Shown here: positions 50,806-61,042 of the stretch, piece by piece | Position numbering within the stretch: position 1 is the stretch's first letter | Layout of the letters: the number at the start of each line of letters is the position of its first letter | Assembly (NCBI GenBank): GCA_947503285.1 | Contig: CANNDD010000005.1 | Location: 186,001 to 250,000 of the forward strand | Length of the DNA: 64,000 nucleotides | From: an uncultured Croceitalea sp. | GTDB taxonomy: Bacteria > Bacteroidota > Bacteroidia > Flavobacteriales > Flavobacteriaceae | Direction of reading: 5' to 3' | Notes under the pieces: model-generated | What the model was told of the DNA's origin: nothing | Database searches by the model: none | What the model saw: the letters and a program-made list of their open reading frames with translations, nothing else | Program-made: the position numbers and the translations under genes

Positions 50806-52434
50806 ATGAAACGGGTTTTAAGAAATTTTCTAGTTGTTGGGGTCCTTTTGTTTGGTTTAACACTTTTTGGACAAGATAATGACTTCTTTTTCGGAAAATT
50901 GATTGATGCCAATACAGGGGAACCTGTTGTTTTTGCAACAATTCGTTTAAAAGATAAGGCCCTTGGGGTCATTTCGAATAATGATGGGGGATTTAAAATA
51001 CCATTGGATTTTCAATTTAAAGCGGATTCCTTGTTGATATCCAGCATGGGCTACGAAACGAAACAGCTTGACTTTGGTGTATTGAGAAAAAGTGCAATCA
51101 ACAAAATATTCATGAAACCATCTGTTTTTGAATTAACGGAAACGGTGGTGACCGCCAAAAAGAGAAGAACTTTGGGTGGAGCAAAGGGAAGCCTGACAGC
51201 AGAACAAATCATAAAATACGCTATTGAACGTATACCCGATAATTACGATAATGATCCATTTGAATTGGTAGGCTACTATAGGGATTATCAGTTGAAGGAT
51301 AAAGAGTATACGAACCTAAATGAAGGCCTGATCAAGGTTGTTGATAAAGGTTTCAATGTAAAAGACCATACAAGTTTGCAGTTCGGTCTTTATGGTTATG
51401 AGGCCAATTTAGATTTTGAGGTGGATTCTTTTGCGGCCAAACCCTATGATTACCAATCCAACGACAAATACATACCAGATGCGGTGTTTAGACAACGTAA
51501 AATTCCTAACGAATTAACCCTCTTGTTCAATCATGATGCCATAAGAAATAATAATGAACGCACTTATTCTTATATTAACACTTTTGTCAAAGACTTTATA
51601 AATGAACATGATTTCGTCACCTATTTCCTTACGAATTATGGCGATCAGAAAGTTTACAAAATTAAGTTCAAAAAGAACCACACCCCTTTTCAAGTTCGAG
51701 GTGACATTTATATTGATACCGATACCTATGCGATTCGAAAATTGGAGTATGCCGTATATCGGCAAGTCCTAGAAGAGGCTTCTTCTACAAACTATAGTGA
51801 ATCCGATATGGATTTACTTTATGAGATTTTGGTTGAATATCAAAATTATGGAGACCATATGTACCTAAACTACATTTCTTTCCATAATCAATTCAAGTTA
51901 GTTCGCCCCCCAAAGTTCTTTATTGAAGATGTGATCATCGATAAAGATTCAAGAAACATGATATTGACTTTAAACAGACCTTCTGTAAATTGGTTAAAAT
52001 TGAAGACTAGGGATTTTAGGGTCTACTACCAAGGAAGCCGGTTGAAGGTAAAGAAAGTGGTACGGGTGGGAGACCTTGGTGACACCTATGAGATATCCTT
52101 TCTGAAAAAAAGTAAGCCGCAACGCAAGCGTCTTAGACTTCTTATTTCTGAGGAAAAGGATAGGCAAAAGGCTACATTGGCGATTGCCGTGAAAAAAATG
52201 ATGGATGCCGATGGCAACCTATTGGCAGAAAGAAAGTCAGAATTGCTTGATCAATTCCGTGAATTCTTTACCCAAAAGATAATTTCTGGACGGAACAAAG
52301 AAGTTGCCAATACTTCATATGTAGACAAAACGGTTTCATTGGGCCAACAAGAACAATCCAATATCAAAGTTGAAATGGATGAAGGATTCTGGATGAATAC
52401 GCCCTTAAAAGATATGACAAAAGAAAACCAATAA
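50806..52434 (+). CDS. Secreted carboxypeptidase-regulatory-domain protein (first paralogue)
   Basis: The 542-aa protein has a signal peptide (VVGVLLFGLTLFGQ), then a beta-sandwich CarboxypepD_reg-like domain: GKLIDANTGEPVVFATIRLK, GVISNNDGGF and SSMGYETK. The remaining ~420 residues form an unnamed module with IIKYAIERIPDNYDNDPFEL, FAAKPYDYQS and PSNVWM-type ends. Proteins of this form are common in Bacteroidota and are thought to act in the outer envelope. It is followed by a clear paralogue after a 50-bp gap. Confidence 0.85.
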   Translation: MKRVLRNFLVVGVLLFGLTLFGQDNDFFFGKLIDANTGEPVVFATIRLKDKALGVISNNDGGFKIPLDFQFKADSLLISSMGYETKQLDFGVLRKSAINKIFMKPSVFELTETVVTAKKRRTLGGAKGSLTAEQIIKYAIERIPDNYDNDPFELVGYYRDYQLKDKEYTNLNEGLIKVVDKGFNVKDHTSLQFGLYGYEANLDFEVDSFAAKPYDYQSNDKYIPDAVFRQRKIPNELTLLFNHDAIRNNNERTYSYINTFVKDFINEHDFVTYFLTNYGDQKVYKIKFKKNHTPFQVRGDIYIDTDTYAIRKLEYAVYRQVLEEASSTNYSESDMDLLYEILVEYQNYGDHMYLNYISFHNQFKLVRPPKFFIEDVIIDKDSRNMILTLNRPSVNWLKLKTRDFRVYYQGSRLKVKKVVRVGDLGDTYEISFLKKSKPQRKRLRLLISEEKDRQKATLAIAVKKMMDADGNLLAERKSELLDQFREFFTQKIISGRNKEVANTSYVDKTVSLGQQEQSNIKVEMDEGFWMNTPLKDMTKENQ

Positions 52435-52484
52435 GGTGTATTCACTCTACCCCATATGATAGTTATTTATAATCTTACTATGGT

Positions 52485-54071
52485 ATGGATTTTAGTTTAA
52501 AAAAATACTTGTTCTTTCTTTTGTTCTTGTCGTTGAATATTGTTTTTTCACAATTTAAAGACGAATTTATCAATGGCGTTTTATTGGATTCAAAAACCAA
52601 TGAACCGGTTGTTTTTGCCACTATTCGGGTCAAAGACAAAGCCTTGGGTGTCATTTCAAACCAAGATGGTGGTTTCAGGGTACCTACGACTTTTCAACTT
52701 GAAGGCACAATTTTGGAAATTTCCAGCATGGGTTACGAAACCAAGCGTATTCCGTTTTCCGTATTGACTACAAGTGGTGTCAATACCATTTTAATGACCG
52801 CTGCGGTTTTCGAATTGAACGAAACTACGGTAACGGCAAAAGCAAAACGATTGACCGCTCGTAAAATTATCAAATACGCCTTAAAACGAATCCCCGACAA
52901 CTATCCGCAAAACCCATTTAGTATCATAGGGTACTATCGCGATTATCAGCTAAAGCAACGTGAATATGTCAATTTGAATGAAGCCATTGTTCAGGTGTTC
53001 GATGTGGGTTTTCAATCAGACGACTATCAGCAAATCTCCTATGGGCTGTTCTCCTATACCAAGAATAAAAAATTTGAGATAGATTCTTTTGCCGCGAAAC
53101 CCTATGATTACATAAGCCAAGATAAGTTTATTCCCGATGCGGCATTAATAAGTGATTATGGTGGTAACGAACTCGTGATAATGCATATTCATGATGCCAT
53201 AAGAAACCACAATGTGCCGGCGTATTCCTTTGTTGGTAAAATGACCGAGGACTTTATTGGCCAGCACCGTTTTTCAAAAGTGGAAACCACCGCTTATAAT
53301 GGGGAAGAAGTGTACAAAATAGGAATACGGAAAAGTCCTTTTCCGTTTCAGGTAAGGGGCTTTATTTACATCGATAAAAATGATTATGCCATTAGAAGGC
53401 TTGACTATGCGGTTTACAAGAAACAAATTGGTGCCGAAGGGAATTTCAGTGAAAAAATTCGGGACCGAAAAGTATTGCTATATGAAATATCGGTCGAATA
53501 TGCCGATATCGAACAAAAGATGTATCTCAACTACATCTCATTCCACAATAAGTTTGTCATTAGGCGCCCCGCAAAATTCAAGATTGAAAAGCTTATTTTA
53601 GATAAGGTGAATGGCCTACTTGAGGTGCAATTGAACAAACCCGCAAAAAATTATGATGAATTGAAACTGAAGGACATTGAGCTTAGGTTCAAGGGACAGC
53701 AGATACAATTTCGGCGTATCGTTTCTGCCGCTGGTAAAAGTTTGACCCTAAAGCTGAGTGACGGAGCCAGTCAAGTAGCGTTGAGGAATCAACTATTCTC
53801 AAACACTGAAAAAGGGGTAAGGGAAAAACCGTTTCTTCAAATAGGTACTTTAATCGATGAGGAAAACAATCTGTTGGATGAAAGGAAATTGGAACGTCTA
53901 GATCAATTCAGGGAATTTTTCACCCAGCAAGTTGCAAATGAGGGGATTGCGTTCAAAGACAGTCTAATGCTTAAAACAAGACCGCTCTATGATACAAGGC
54001 AGCCGATGTATCCAAAAAAGCAAAGGTTCGATTTTTGGATGAATACACCACTTAAAAATGTGGACCAATAA
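52485..54071 (+). CDS. Secreted carboxypeptidase-regulatory-domain protein (second paralogue)
   Basis: The 528-aa protein is a tandem paralogue of the product at 50806: GVLLDSKTNEPVVFATIRVK, GVISNQDGGF, SSMGYETK, IIKYALKRIPDNYPQNPF and FAAKPYDY. Both end with the same short segment before the stop (FWMNTPLK). The duplication is old enough for about half the residues to differ. A strong terminator follows. Confidence 0.87.
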   Translation: MDFSLKKYLFFLLFLSLNIVFSQFKDEFINGVLLDSKTNEPVVFATIRVKDKALGVISNQDGGFRVPTTFQLEGTILEISSMGYETKRIPFSVLTTSGVNTILMTAAVFELNETTVTAKAKRLTARKIIKYALKRIPDNYPQNPFSIIGYYRDYQLKQREYVNLNEAIVQVFDVGFQSDDYQQISYGLFSYTKNKKFEIDSFAAKPYDYISQDKFIPDAALISDYGGNELVIMHIHDAIRNHNVPAYSFVGKMTEDFIGQHRFSKVETTAYNGEEVYKIGIRKSPFPFQVRGFIYIDKNDYAIRRLDYAVYKKQIGAEGNFSEKIRDRKVLLYEISVEYADIEQKMYLNYISFHNKFVIRRPAKFKIEKLILDKVNGLLEVQLNKPAKNYDELKLKDIELRFKGQQIQFRRIVSAAGKSLTLKLSDGASQVALRNQLFSNTEKGVREKPFLQIGTLIDEENNLLDERKLERLDQFREFFTQQVANEGIAFKDSLMLKTRPLYDTRQPMYPKKQRFDFWMNTPLKNVDQ

Positions 54072-54115
54072 AAAACCGCCCTTCAATAATTGCATCGAGA
54101 CGGGCGGTTTTTTTA
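54070..54115. terminator. Bidirectional terminator
   Basis: AAAAACCGCCC (54071-54081) pairs with GGGCGGTTTTTTT (54102-54114) around a ~20-base loop. A-run and T-run flank it, so it can act for both the paralogue and the convergent glutamine synthetase gene. Confidence 0.85.
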
Positions 54116-54137
54116 GTAATCAACAACTAATTAGTAT

Positions 54138-55154
54138 CTATACGTCAGCTGATTTGACGGTTTCTATAATTCTTCCTGCAATTTTATAAGGATCTCCGTT
54201 AGACGCCGGTCTGCGATCTTCCAACCATCCCTTCCAGCCACTTTCTACCGTGGCGATTGGAATACGGATTGATGCCCCCCTATCGGATATGCCGAAGCTG
54301 AATTCGTCAATGGATTGGGTTTCGTGATCACCGGTCAAACGCTGGTCGTTGAATTCACCATATACGGCAATGTGTTCTTTCACCACAGGTCTGAAAGCCT
54401 CACATATTTTTTCATAGGTCGCCTGATCGCCACAGGTTCTTAATGTGGTATTAGAGAAATTGGCGTGCATACCTGAACCATTCCAATCCATGTCTTTACC
54501 TAGTGGTTTTGGGTGGTATTCGATATAATATCCGTATTGCTCCGTCAAACGATCCAATAAATAACGGGCGACCCAAATTTCATCCCCCGCCTTTTTGGCC
54601 CCTTTGGCAAATAATTGAAATTCCCACTGACCAGAAGCTACCTCTTGATTGATACCTTCAAAATTAAGTCCGGCTGCAATACAATAATCGGCATGTTCCT
54701 CTACCAAGTCCCTTCCGTGTGTGTTTTTGCCACCTACCGAGCAGTAGTACATTCCCTGCGGGGCAGGATATCCACCGATAGGGAAACCTAGGGGAAGTTG
54801 GGTCTGGGTGTCCATAATAAAATACTCTTGTTCGAAACCGAACCAGAAATCATTATCATCATCATCGATAGTGGCCCTGCCATTTGAGGTGTGGGGAGTA
54901 CCATCGGCGTTCAAAACTTCCGTCATGACCAACCATCCGTTCTTTCTGGCGGGATCGGGGTAAATTGCTACAGGCTTCAACAAACAATCAGAAGAATCAC
55001 CTGTCGCTTGGCGCGTTGAGCTTCCATCAAAAGACCACATTGGACAGTCTTCCAATTTACCGCTAAAATCAGTTACTACTTTAGTTTTGCTACGCATGTT
55101 CTGCGTTGGAAAATAACCATCTAACCAGATGTATTCTAATTTCGATTTGCTCAT
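54138..55154 (-). CDS. Glutamine synthetase, type II (eukaryote-like)
   Basis: The 338-aa enzyme has KLEYIWLDGYFPTQNMRSKT at the N-terminus (beta-grasp domain) and catalytic motifs WFGFEQEYF, GKDMDWNGSGMHANFSN and DHETQSIDEFSFG. Length and motifs match GSII. It makes glutamine from glutamate and ammonia. It is divergent from a GSIII gene, with a 212-bp shared promoter region containing repeats. Confidence 0.93.
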   Translation of the reverse strand: MSKSKLEYIWLDGYFPTQNMRSKTKVVTDFSGKLEDCPMWSFDGSSTRQATGDSSDCLLKPVAIYPDPARKNGWLVMTEVLNADGTPHTSNGRATIDDDDNDFWFGFEQEYFIMDTQTQLPLGFPIGGYPAPQGMYYCSVGGKNTHGRDLVEEHADYCIAAGLNFEGINQEVASGQWEFQLFAKGAKKAGDEIWVARYLLDRLTEQYGYYIEYHPKPLGKDMDWNGSGMHANFSNTTLRTCGDQATYEKICEAFRPVVKEHIAVYGEFNDQRLTGDHETQSIDEFSFGISDRGASIRIPIATVESGWKGWLEDRRPASNGDPYKIAGRIIETVKSADV

Positions 55155-55223
55155 AGTGTGTTGTTTACGTGTAACGTTTCAAATTTAAGGCGTAAAAATA
55201 ATTTTTTTTGGTACAATCTTAAA

Positions 55224-55317
55224 TTTTTAGGGGGTGAATTCTTAAGAAGTTATTAATATTTTTTTACACCCTATTTTTCAGGGGGTAGATTAATAAAAAA
55301 TCATTTTTTAGAGGGTC
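55224..55317. promoter_or_regulatory. Three AGGGGGT-type repeats between divergent glutamine synthetase genes
   Basis: TTTTTAGGGGGTG (55224-55236), TTTTTCAGGGGGTAG (55274-55288) and TTTTTTAGAGGGTC (55304-55317) recur on the same strand, about 51 and 30 bp apart (near five and three helix turns). ACACCCT at 55266-55272 forms a near-dyad with the second copy. A TAATTTTG box (55333-55340) lies 27 bp before the GSIII start. The repeats are candidate regulator sites for nitrogen control. Confidence 0.5.
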
Positions 55318-55366
55318 TTATTGCTAATTTGTTAATTTTGTATGTCGAAATTGAGGAAAACAGATT

Positions 55367-57547
55367 ATGAAGAGATTTGAAGCATTATCGCAAAGCGATA
55401 ACAGGGTAGTTATCAACATGGAAGAGTCTGAAAAACGCTCACATTTGTTTGCCAAAAACGTTTTTAATGATGAGAAAATGTTGCAGTTTCTTACGACTGA
55501 AGCCTATAAAAAAGTGCAGACCGCTATTTTTTCAGGAAACAAGATCGACCGAAAAATCGCAGATCAGGTTGCCGAGGGAATGAAAGCATGGGCACTTGCT
55601 ATGGGGGCTACCCACTACACCCATTGGTTTCAACCCTTGACAGGGGCAACGGCCGAGAAGCATGATGCTTTTTTTGACCTTATGGAAGACGGCAGGGCCC
55701 TTGAAAAATTCGGGGGACGACAATTGGTACAACAAGAACCTGATGCCTCGAGCTTCCCTAGTGGGGGAATACGAAATACTTTTGAAGCACGTGGCTATAC
55801 GGCATGGGATCCGACTTCGCCTGCTTTTGTATATAAGACCACATTATGTATTCCAACTATTTTCGTGTCATATACGGGCGAGGCCCTAGATAATAAGGCA
55901 CCGCTATTGCGGGCCTTGCATGCCGTCGATCAAGCGGCCACCGATGTGGCCCAATATTTTGATAAAACGGTCAGAAAGGTTCATGCGACCTTAGGGTGGG
56001 AACAGGAATATTTTTTGATTGACAAGGCACTGGCGCAATCACGACCTGATATTTTGATGACAGGGCGTACTTTGGTCGGTAATGCGGCGGCCAAGGGACA
56101 GCAGTTGGACGATCACTATTTTGGGGTGATTCCCAGTCGGGTACTTAGTTTCATGAGCGCCTTAGAGAAGCAATGTATGGTACTGGGCATACCGGTCAAA
56201 ACACGGCATAATGAGGTTGCCCCCAACCAATTTGAACTTGCTCCCGTATTTGAAGAAGCGAACCTTTCCGTAGACCATAACCTTTTGTTGATGGACGTAA
56301 TGGACGAAATTGCCGATAAGCATGGGTTCAAAGTGTTGTTCCACGAAAAACCATTCGCTGGGATCAATGGATCGGGTAAGCACAATAATTGGTCTTTGGC
56401 TACGGATACGGGCGTGAATTTGCTGAGTCCGGGTTCAACCCCAATGAAAAACCTACAGTTTTTGACATTTTTCATTAACACCATAAAAGGGGTCGATACC
56501 TATGAGGAGTTATTGCGTTCGTCAATTGCATCTGCCAGTAATGACCACCGTCTGGGGGCAAATGAAGCCCCACCGGCCATATTATCGATTTTTGTAGGGA
56601 AGCAATTGAGTGACGTCTTGGATGAATTGGAGGGGGTGTCTAAAGGAAAACTATCCCCAGAGGAAAAAACGGAATTGAAGTTGAACGTGGTAGGTAAGAT
56701 ACCTGAAATCCTTTTAGACAATACCGATAGAAACAGAACCTCCCCTTTTGCATTCACGGGAAATAAGTTCGAAATGCGTGGTGTCGGATCTAAAATGAAT
56801 TGTGCTAAACCCATGACGGTGCTCAATACCATCGTTGCCAAGCAATTGACCGATTTTAAAAAAGAGGTCGATGCTCTTATCGATAAAAAAAGCTTGAAGA
56901 AAGATGAGGCGGTTTTTAATGTGCTGAGGGAGTATATCAAAACCTCAAAACGAATTCGCTTTGATGGTGATGGTTACAGTAAAGATTGGGAAAATGAGGC
57001 GAAGAAACGAAAACTGAGTAATAATAAGAATACCCCTGACGCCCTTAAGGTGTTGACTTCAAAAGACAGTCTGGCCTTGTTTGCCGCAACCAATGTGATG
57101 AATGGGAAAGAATTGGTGGCCCACCAAGAGGTGGAACTCGATAATTATGTGTTCCATATTCAAATTGAAGGTAGAATTTTAAAAGAGTTGGTCTACAATT
57201 ATATCATTCCGGCAGCGATAAAATATCAAAACCTATTACTTGAAAATGTGGCCGGACTTAAAGAAGTATATGGTGCAGCACATAAAAAGATTACCGAACC
57301 GCAGTTGAATATCCTTGAAAAGATTGGGGAGCACCTGGTGGCCATAAAAAAGTCGGCTGATCGCATGAACGAAGCAAGGGAGAAAGCCGATAGGTTTGTC
57401 GATATCGACAAAAAGGCCAAGGAATATTGTGATACCATACAACCTTATTTTGAAGATATTCGAGGGAATGCCGATGTATTGGAGCAATTGGTCTCAGATG
57501 AACTGTGGCCCTTGGCAAAATATCGAGAACTGCTATTTGTAAAATAA
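55367..57547 (+). CDS. glnN: Glutamine synthetase, type III
   Basis: The 726-aa enzyme matches GSIII: AMGATHYTHWFQPLTGATAEK, EQEYFLIDKALA, HNEVAPNQFELAPVFEEANL and GINGSGKHNNWSL. GSIII forms are common in Bacteroidota and cyanobacteria and work at low ammonia. It is divergent from the GSII gene and followed by a dehydratase gene 47 bp downstream. Confidence 0.96.
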   Translation: MKRFEALSQSDNRVVINMEESEKRSHLFAKNVFNDEKMLQFLTTEAYKKVQTAIFSGNKIDRKIADQVAEGMKAWALAMGATHYTHWFQPLTGATAEKHDAFFDLMEDGRALEKFGGRQLVQQEPDASSFPSGGIRNTFEARGYTAWDPTSPAFVYKTTLCIPTIFVSYTGEALDNKAPLLRALHAVDQAATDVAQYFDKTVRKVHATLGWEQEYFLIDKALAQSRPDILMTGRTLVGNAAAKGQQLDDHYFGVIPSRVLSFMSALEKQCMVLGIPVKTRHNEVAPNQFELAPVFEEANLSVDHNLLLMDVMDEIADKHGFKVLFHEKPFAGINGSGKHNNWSLATDTGVNLLSPGSTPMKNLQFLTFFINTIKGVDTYEELLRSSIASASNDHRLGANEAPPAILSIFVGKQLSDVLDELEGVSKGKLSPEEKTELKLNVVGKIPEILLDNTDRNRTSPFAFTGNKFEMRGVGSKMNCAKPMTVLNTIVAKQLTDFKKEVDALIDKKSLKKDEAVFNVLREYIKTSKRIRFDGDGYSKDWENEAKKRKLSNNKNTPDALKVLTSKDSLALFAATNVMNGKELVAHQEVELDNYVFHIQIEGRILKELVYNYIIPAAIKYQNLLLENVAGLKEVYGAAHKKITEPQLNILEKIGEHLVAIKKSADRMNEAREKADRFVDIDKKAKEYCDTIQPYFEDIRGNADVLEQLVSDELWPLAKYRELLFVK

Positions 57548-57594
57548 GCCGGTTCCTTTATTCATGAAAGTGGAGGAATGGCTATTTTTAAACC

Positions 57595-58584
57595 ATGGCA
57601 CTGAAACTTCAAGACATTGAAAAGGCAAAAGAACGGATAACGCCTTACATTACGGAAACCCCGATATTGACGTCTTCGCTATTGAACGAATGGCTTGGAC
57701 ATAAAATTTATTTTAAGGCCGAAAATTTTCAAAAGATAGGTGCCTTTAAGGCTAGGGGCGGGGTCAACACGCTATCGTGGCTATTGGAGCAAGGATTTCG
57801 CCCGAAACACATTGTAGCAAATAGTTCGGGCAACCATGCCCAGGCGGTAGCTTTTGCGGCAAAACAATTCGACATTCCTGCTACGATTTTTATGGCGGCC
57901 TATTCTTCAAAGGTAAAAATACAGGCTACCGAGGCCTATGGGGCCAGGGTGGTTTTAAGTGAAACCAGAAATATTACGGACACTTTGGTCGTCGAGGCTG
58001 CCCAAGAAGAAGACACATTTTGGATTCCCCCCTTTAACCATGAACAAGTGATTTGTGGCCAAGGTACCGCAGCATATGAAGCGTTGCAAGGGCTTGGTGA
58101 TATTGATGCTGTTTTTACGCCATGTGGGGGTGGCGGACTCACCTCAGGAACTTTGATAGCGGCTCGCGGACTTTCACCACAAACCAAAGTGTTTGGTGTA
58201 GAGCCCCTTAATGCCAATGATGCCGCAGAGTCGCTTCGAAAGGGTAGTATACAGCGTTTGCCTGCCGTACCAAACACCTTGGCAGACGGGGCGATGACCA
58301 TGTCAATTGGCGATATTACGTTTGAATATTTAAAGCAGTTGGACGGTTTTTACGAGATAGAGGAAGAATATTTGGTGTATTGGACGCAATGGTTGACCCA
58401 TTTGTTAAAATGTCGAATAGAACCCACTTGCGCGATGCCCATGGAAGCGATTCGAAGATGGTTGAAAACCCAAAAGAAAAAGCGACGCGTATTACTTATT
58501 ATCTCAGGTGGAAACATAGATCAACCTACCACCCAAAAAATCTGGGAAAAAGATTACTTGGGTCAACTTCCGCAACTTACCTGA
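57595..58584 (+). CDS. PLP-dependent threonine/serine dehydratase
   Basis: The 329-aa protein is a type II fold PLP enzyme: KAENFQKIGAFKARGGVN (PLP Lys in FKARG), ANSSGNHAQAVAFAAK and CGGGGLTSGTLIAARGL (phosphate loop). It lacks the C-terminal ACT domain of biosynthetic threonine deaminase, so a catabolic dehydratase or serine racemase-type function is likely. It follows the GSIII gene closely, perhaps under shared nitrogen control. Confidence 0.88.
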   Translation: MALKLQDIEKAKERITPYITETPILTSSLLNEWLGHKIYFKAENFQKIGAFKARGGVNTLSWLLEQGFRPKHIVANSSGNHAQAVAFAAKQFDIPATIFMAAYSSKVKIQATEAYGARVVLSETRNITDTLVVEAAQEEDTFWIPPFNHEQVICGQGTAAYEALQGLGDIDAVFTPCGGGGLTSGTLIAARGLSPQTKVFGVEPLNANDAAESLRKGSIQRLPAVPNTLADGAMTMSIGDITFEYLKQLDGFYEIEEEYLVYWTQWLTHLLKCRIEPTCAMPMEAIRRWLKTQKKKRRVLLIISGGNIDQPTTQKIWEKDYLGQLPQLT

Positions 58585-58923
58585 TAAAAAAATAGTGTGT
58601 ACTTATCGGTTTTTATGAACATAGGAAAAGACGAGGAATTGAGAACTTTAAAATAAGATTAAGATCAATTCAATTATACGATACTCTAGTATTGACAAAA
58701 CACACCAATAATAAGGGGATTTGGCATAAGTAAAGAAATTACAGCGGAAGTTCTTGTATTGACCTACTACTGCCTAGATGGCATTCGGGTCGGGGATTTA
58801 CAGGTTGGCTCCCGGTAGTTAACAGTAATCACACCTTACTTCGAGGCCCTAGATGCTAATTTAATATTTACGAATTCAAACATCTCAATACGGTTTTCTT
58901 ATTTTTGCGCAAATACCTAATCC
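58585..58923. other. Intergenic region before purM
   Basis: No coding sequence seen. TATTTTTG (58900-58907), close to the Bacteroidota -7 consensus TAnnTTTG, lies 17 bp before the purM start, but no clear -33 element is at the usual spacing. The middle (about 58760-58840) is GC-richer with no recognised family. Confidence 0.4.
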
Positions 58924-60102
58924 ATGTCTTCAGATACCAGTAAAAGATATGCACAACGTGGAGTTTCGGCTTCAAAAGAAGATGTGCACAATGCCATTAA
59001 AAATATTGACAAAGGTCTTTTTCCCAAGGCATTCTGCAAAATCGTGCCAGATTACTTAACCGGTAGTGATGAACACTGTTTGGTGATGCATGCCGATGGG
59101 GCAGGTACCAAATCGTCTTTGGCCTATACGTATTGGAAAGAAACCGGTGATCTATCGGTATGGAAAGGTATCGCCCAAGACGCCCTGATTATGAATATCG
59201 ATGATTTGATATGCGTGGGTGCAGTCGATAATATTATGCTTTCTTCCACGATTGGGCGCAATAAGAATTTGATTCCCGGTGAAGTTATTTCCGCAATTAT
59301 CAACGGAACGGAAGAACTGATTTCCGATTTAAAAAGCCATGGAATGACCATTCATTCCACCGGGGGTGAGACCGCTGATGTGGGTGATCTTGTGCGCACG
59401 ATAATAGTTGATTCCACGGTTACCGCTAGAATGAAACGGAGTTCGGTTATTGATAATGCCAATATCAAAGCTGGCGATGTTATCGTCGGCTTGGCTTCTT
59501 TTGGTCAGGCCAGCTATGAAAAAGCGTACAATGGGGGTATGGGTAGTAATGGGTTGACCTCGGCCCGACACGATGTATTCTCAAAATACCTGGCCGAAAA
59601 ATACCCAGAGAGTTTTGATGCCTCCGTGCCAGAAGAATTGGTGTATTCGGGCAGCACTAAATTAACCGATACCGTAGAAGGTGCTCCTTTAGTTGCTGGA
59701 AAATTGGTCTTATCGCCCACTCGAACCTATGCCCCGATCGTGAAAAAAATCCTTGAAAAATATACCTCAAAAGAGATTCACGGTATGGTACACTGCAGCG
59801 GTGGGGCACAAACCAAAATATTACATTTCATTGATGGTCTTCATGTTGTAAAAGACAACCTTTTTGAAATTCCACCCTTATTCAGATTGATTCAAGAACA
59901 GTCCGATACCGACTGGAAAGAGATGTACCAGGTTTTCAATTGCGGCCATCGCTTGGAATTATACGTAGATGAACGGATAGCTACTGATTTAATGGCCCTC
60001 TCGAAGAGCTTTGATGTGGCTGCCCAAATTATCGGTAGGGTAGAAGCTTCTGAACGAAAAAGGCTTACGATCAAAAGCGAATTCGGAACATTCGAATATT
60101 AG
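58924..60102 (+). CDS. purM: Phosphoribosylformylglycinamidine cyclo-ligase (AIR synthase)
   Basis: The 392-aa enzyme starts MSSDTSKRYAQRGVSASKED and contains MHADGAGTKSSLAY, IAQDALIMNIDDLICVGA and HSTGGETADVGDL. These are the ATP-binding and substrate motifs of the PurM superfamily. It is a little longer than E. coli PurM (~345 aa), typical of Bacteroidota. It makes AIR in purine biosynthesis. Confidence 0.93.
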   Translation: MSSDTSKRYAQRGVSASKEDVHNAIKNIDKGLFPKAFCKIVPDYLTGSDEHCLVMHADGAGTKSSLAYTYWKETGDLSVWKGIAQDALIMNIDDLICVGAVDNIMLSSTIGRNKNLIPGEVISAIINGTEELISDLKSHGMTIHSTGGETADVGDLVRTIIVDSTVTARMKRSSVIDNANIKAGDVIVGLASFGQASYEKAYNGGMGSNGLTSARHDVFSKYLAEKYPESFDASVPEELVYSGSTKLTDTVEGAPLVAGKLVLSPTRTYAPIVKKILEKYTSKEIHGMVHCSGGAQTKILHFIDGLHVVKDNLFEIPPLFRLIQEQSDTDWKEMYQVFNCGHRLELYVDERIATDLMALSKSFDVAAQIIGRVEASERKRLTIKSEFGTFEY

Positions 60103-60152
60103 CATACGATTTTTTTGAAAATAACGTTTTCTCTATAAACCCCAATACTGCT

Positions 60153-60587
60153 ATGGAAAGAAAAAAATTTTTAAAAACGCTGGGTGCTGGTGCTGCCTTT
60201 GCGGTAGCCTTCCCTTGTTTACACGGTTGTTCTTCTGATTCTGATGAAGAGCTTGATACATTTCCTGTTCCAACGGGAGTGGACTTTACAGTGGATTTAA
60301 CTTCTTCAGAGGCTGCTCCACTGGCAAATAACGGAGGTTTTATTCTAAAAAACTTCGTAGTGATTGCCCGTAATCTTGAAGGGGAATTGGTCGCTGCAAG
60401 CCAAGTTTGTAGCCATCAGCAGACCGAAGAGGTACGTTTTATTACCGAAGATGGTGGAATTTTTAGGTGTAGTACCCATGGTTCGCGGTTTTCACAAACC
60501 GGAACACCATTGAACACCATAACGAATAATCCGCTTAAAATATTCAATGTCGAACTTACGGGTGATACTTTAAGGATTTTTGAGTAG
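60153..60587 (+). CDS. Rieske-type [2Fe-2S] lipoprotein
   Basis: The 144-aa protein has an N-terminal RKKFLKTLGAGAAFAVAFP region resembling a Tat/lipoprotein signal, lipobox LHGC (Cys26) and Rieske cluster ligands VCSHQQ and CSTHGSRF. It would carry electrons in the periplasm or outer leaflet. It is the first of five tightly packed genes (Rieske, thioredoxin, ApbE, DUF4266, DUF3570). Confidence 0.9.
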   Translation: MERKKFLKTLGAGAAFAVAFPCLHGCSSDSDEELDTFPVPTGVDFTVDLTSSEAAPLANNGGFILKNFVVIARNLEGELVAASQVCSHQQTEEVRFITEDGGIFRCSTHGSRFSQTGTPLNTITNNPLKIFNVELTGDTLRIFE

Positions 60588-60604
60588 TGAACACGACGAA
60601 TAAA

Positions 60605-61042
60605 ATGAAAATGAAACTAGGCTTGGTTACCATGCTGTTTCCATTGGTGCTGATGGCGCAAAATTGGGAATCCAATTATCAGGATGCCTTAACAAAGGCC
60701 AACACCGAAAATAAGCCGCTTCTGGTGGTCTTTAGTGGTTCTGATTGGTGCGCCCCTTGCATAAAAATGGATAAAAAGATATGGCAGTCAGCAGATTTTA
60801 AAAAACATGCCGAAACCAACTACGTGCTTTACAAAGCTGATTTTCCGAAAAGGAAATCAAATCAACTTTCGAATGATTTGATGGATGCCAATAAGACATT
60901 GGCGAAAAAATTCAATCCGAAAGGGCATTTTCCGCTTGTAGTGCTTTTGGACGGAAATGAGAACGTACTGGGCGAAACAGGGTACAAGAGGGTATCTGCC
61001 AGCAATTATATTGCCCATTTGAACGCTTTTGTCCCTCAATGA
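60605..61042 (+). CDS. Secreted thioredoxin-family protein
   Basis: The start at 60605 (ATG) is chosen over a GTG at 60587. The 145-aa protein has a signal peptide (LGLVTMLFPLVLMAQ), then FSGSDWCAPCIKMDKKIW with the CAPC active site and HFPLVVLLDGNENVLG with the cis-Pro. It is likely an extracytoplasmic thiol-disulfide protein acting with its neighbours. The stop overlaps the apbE start (ATGA). Confidence 0.9.
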   Translation: MKMKLGLVTMLFPLVLMAQNWESNYQDALTKANTENKPLLVVFSGSDWCAPCIKMDKKIWQSADFKKHAETNYVLYKADFPKRKSNQLSNDLMDANKTLAKKFNPKGHFPLVVLLDGNENVLGETGYKRVSASNYIAHLNAFVPQ

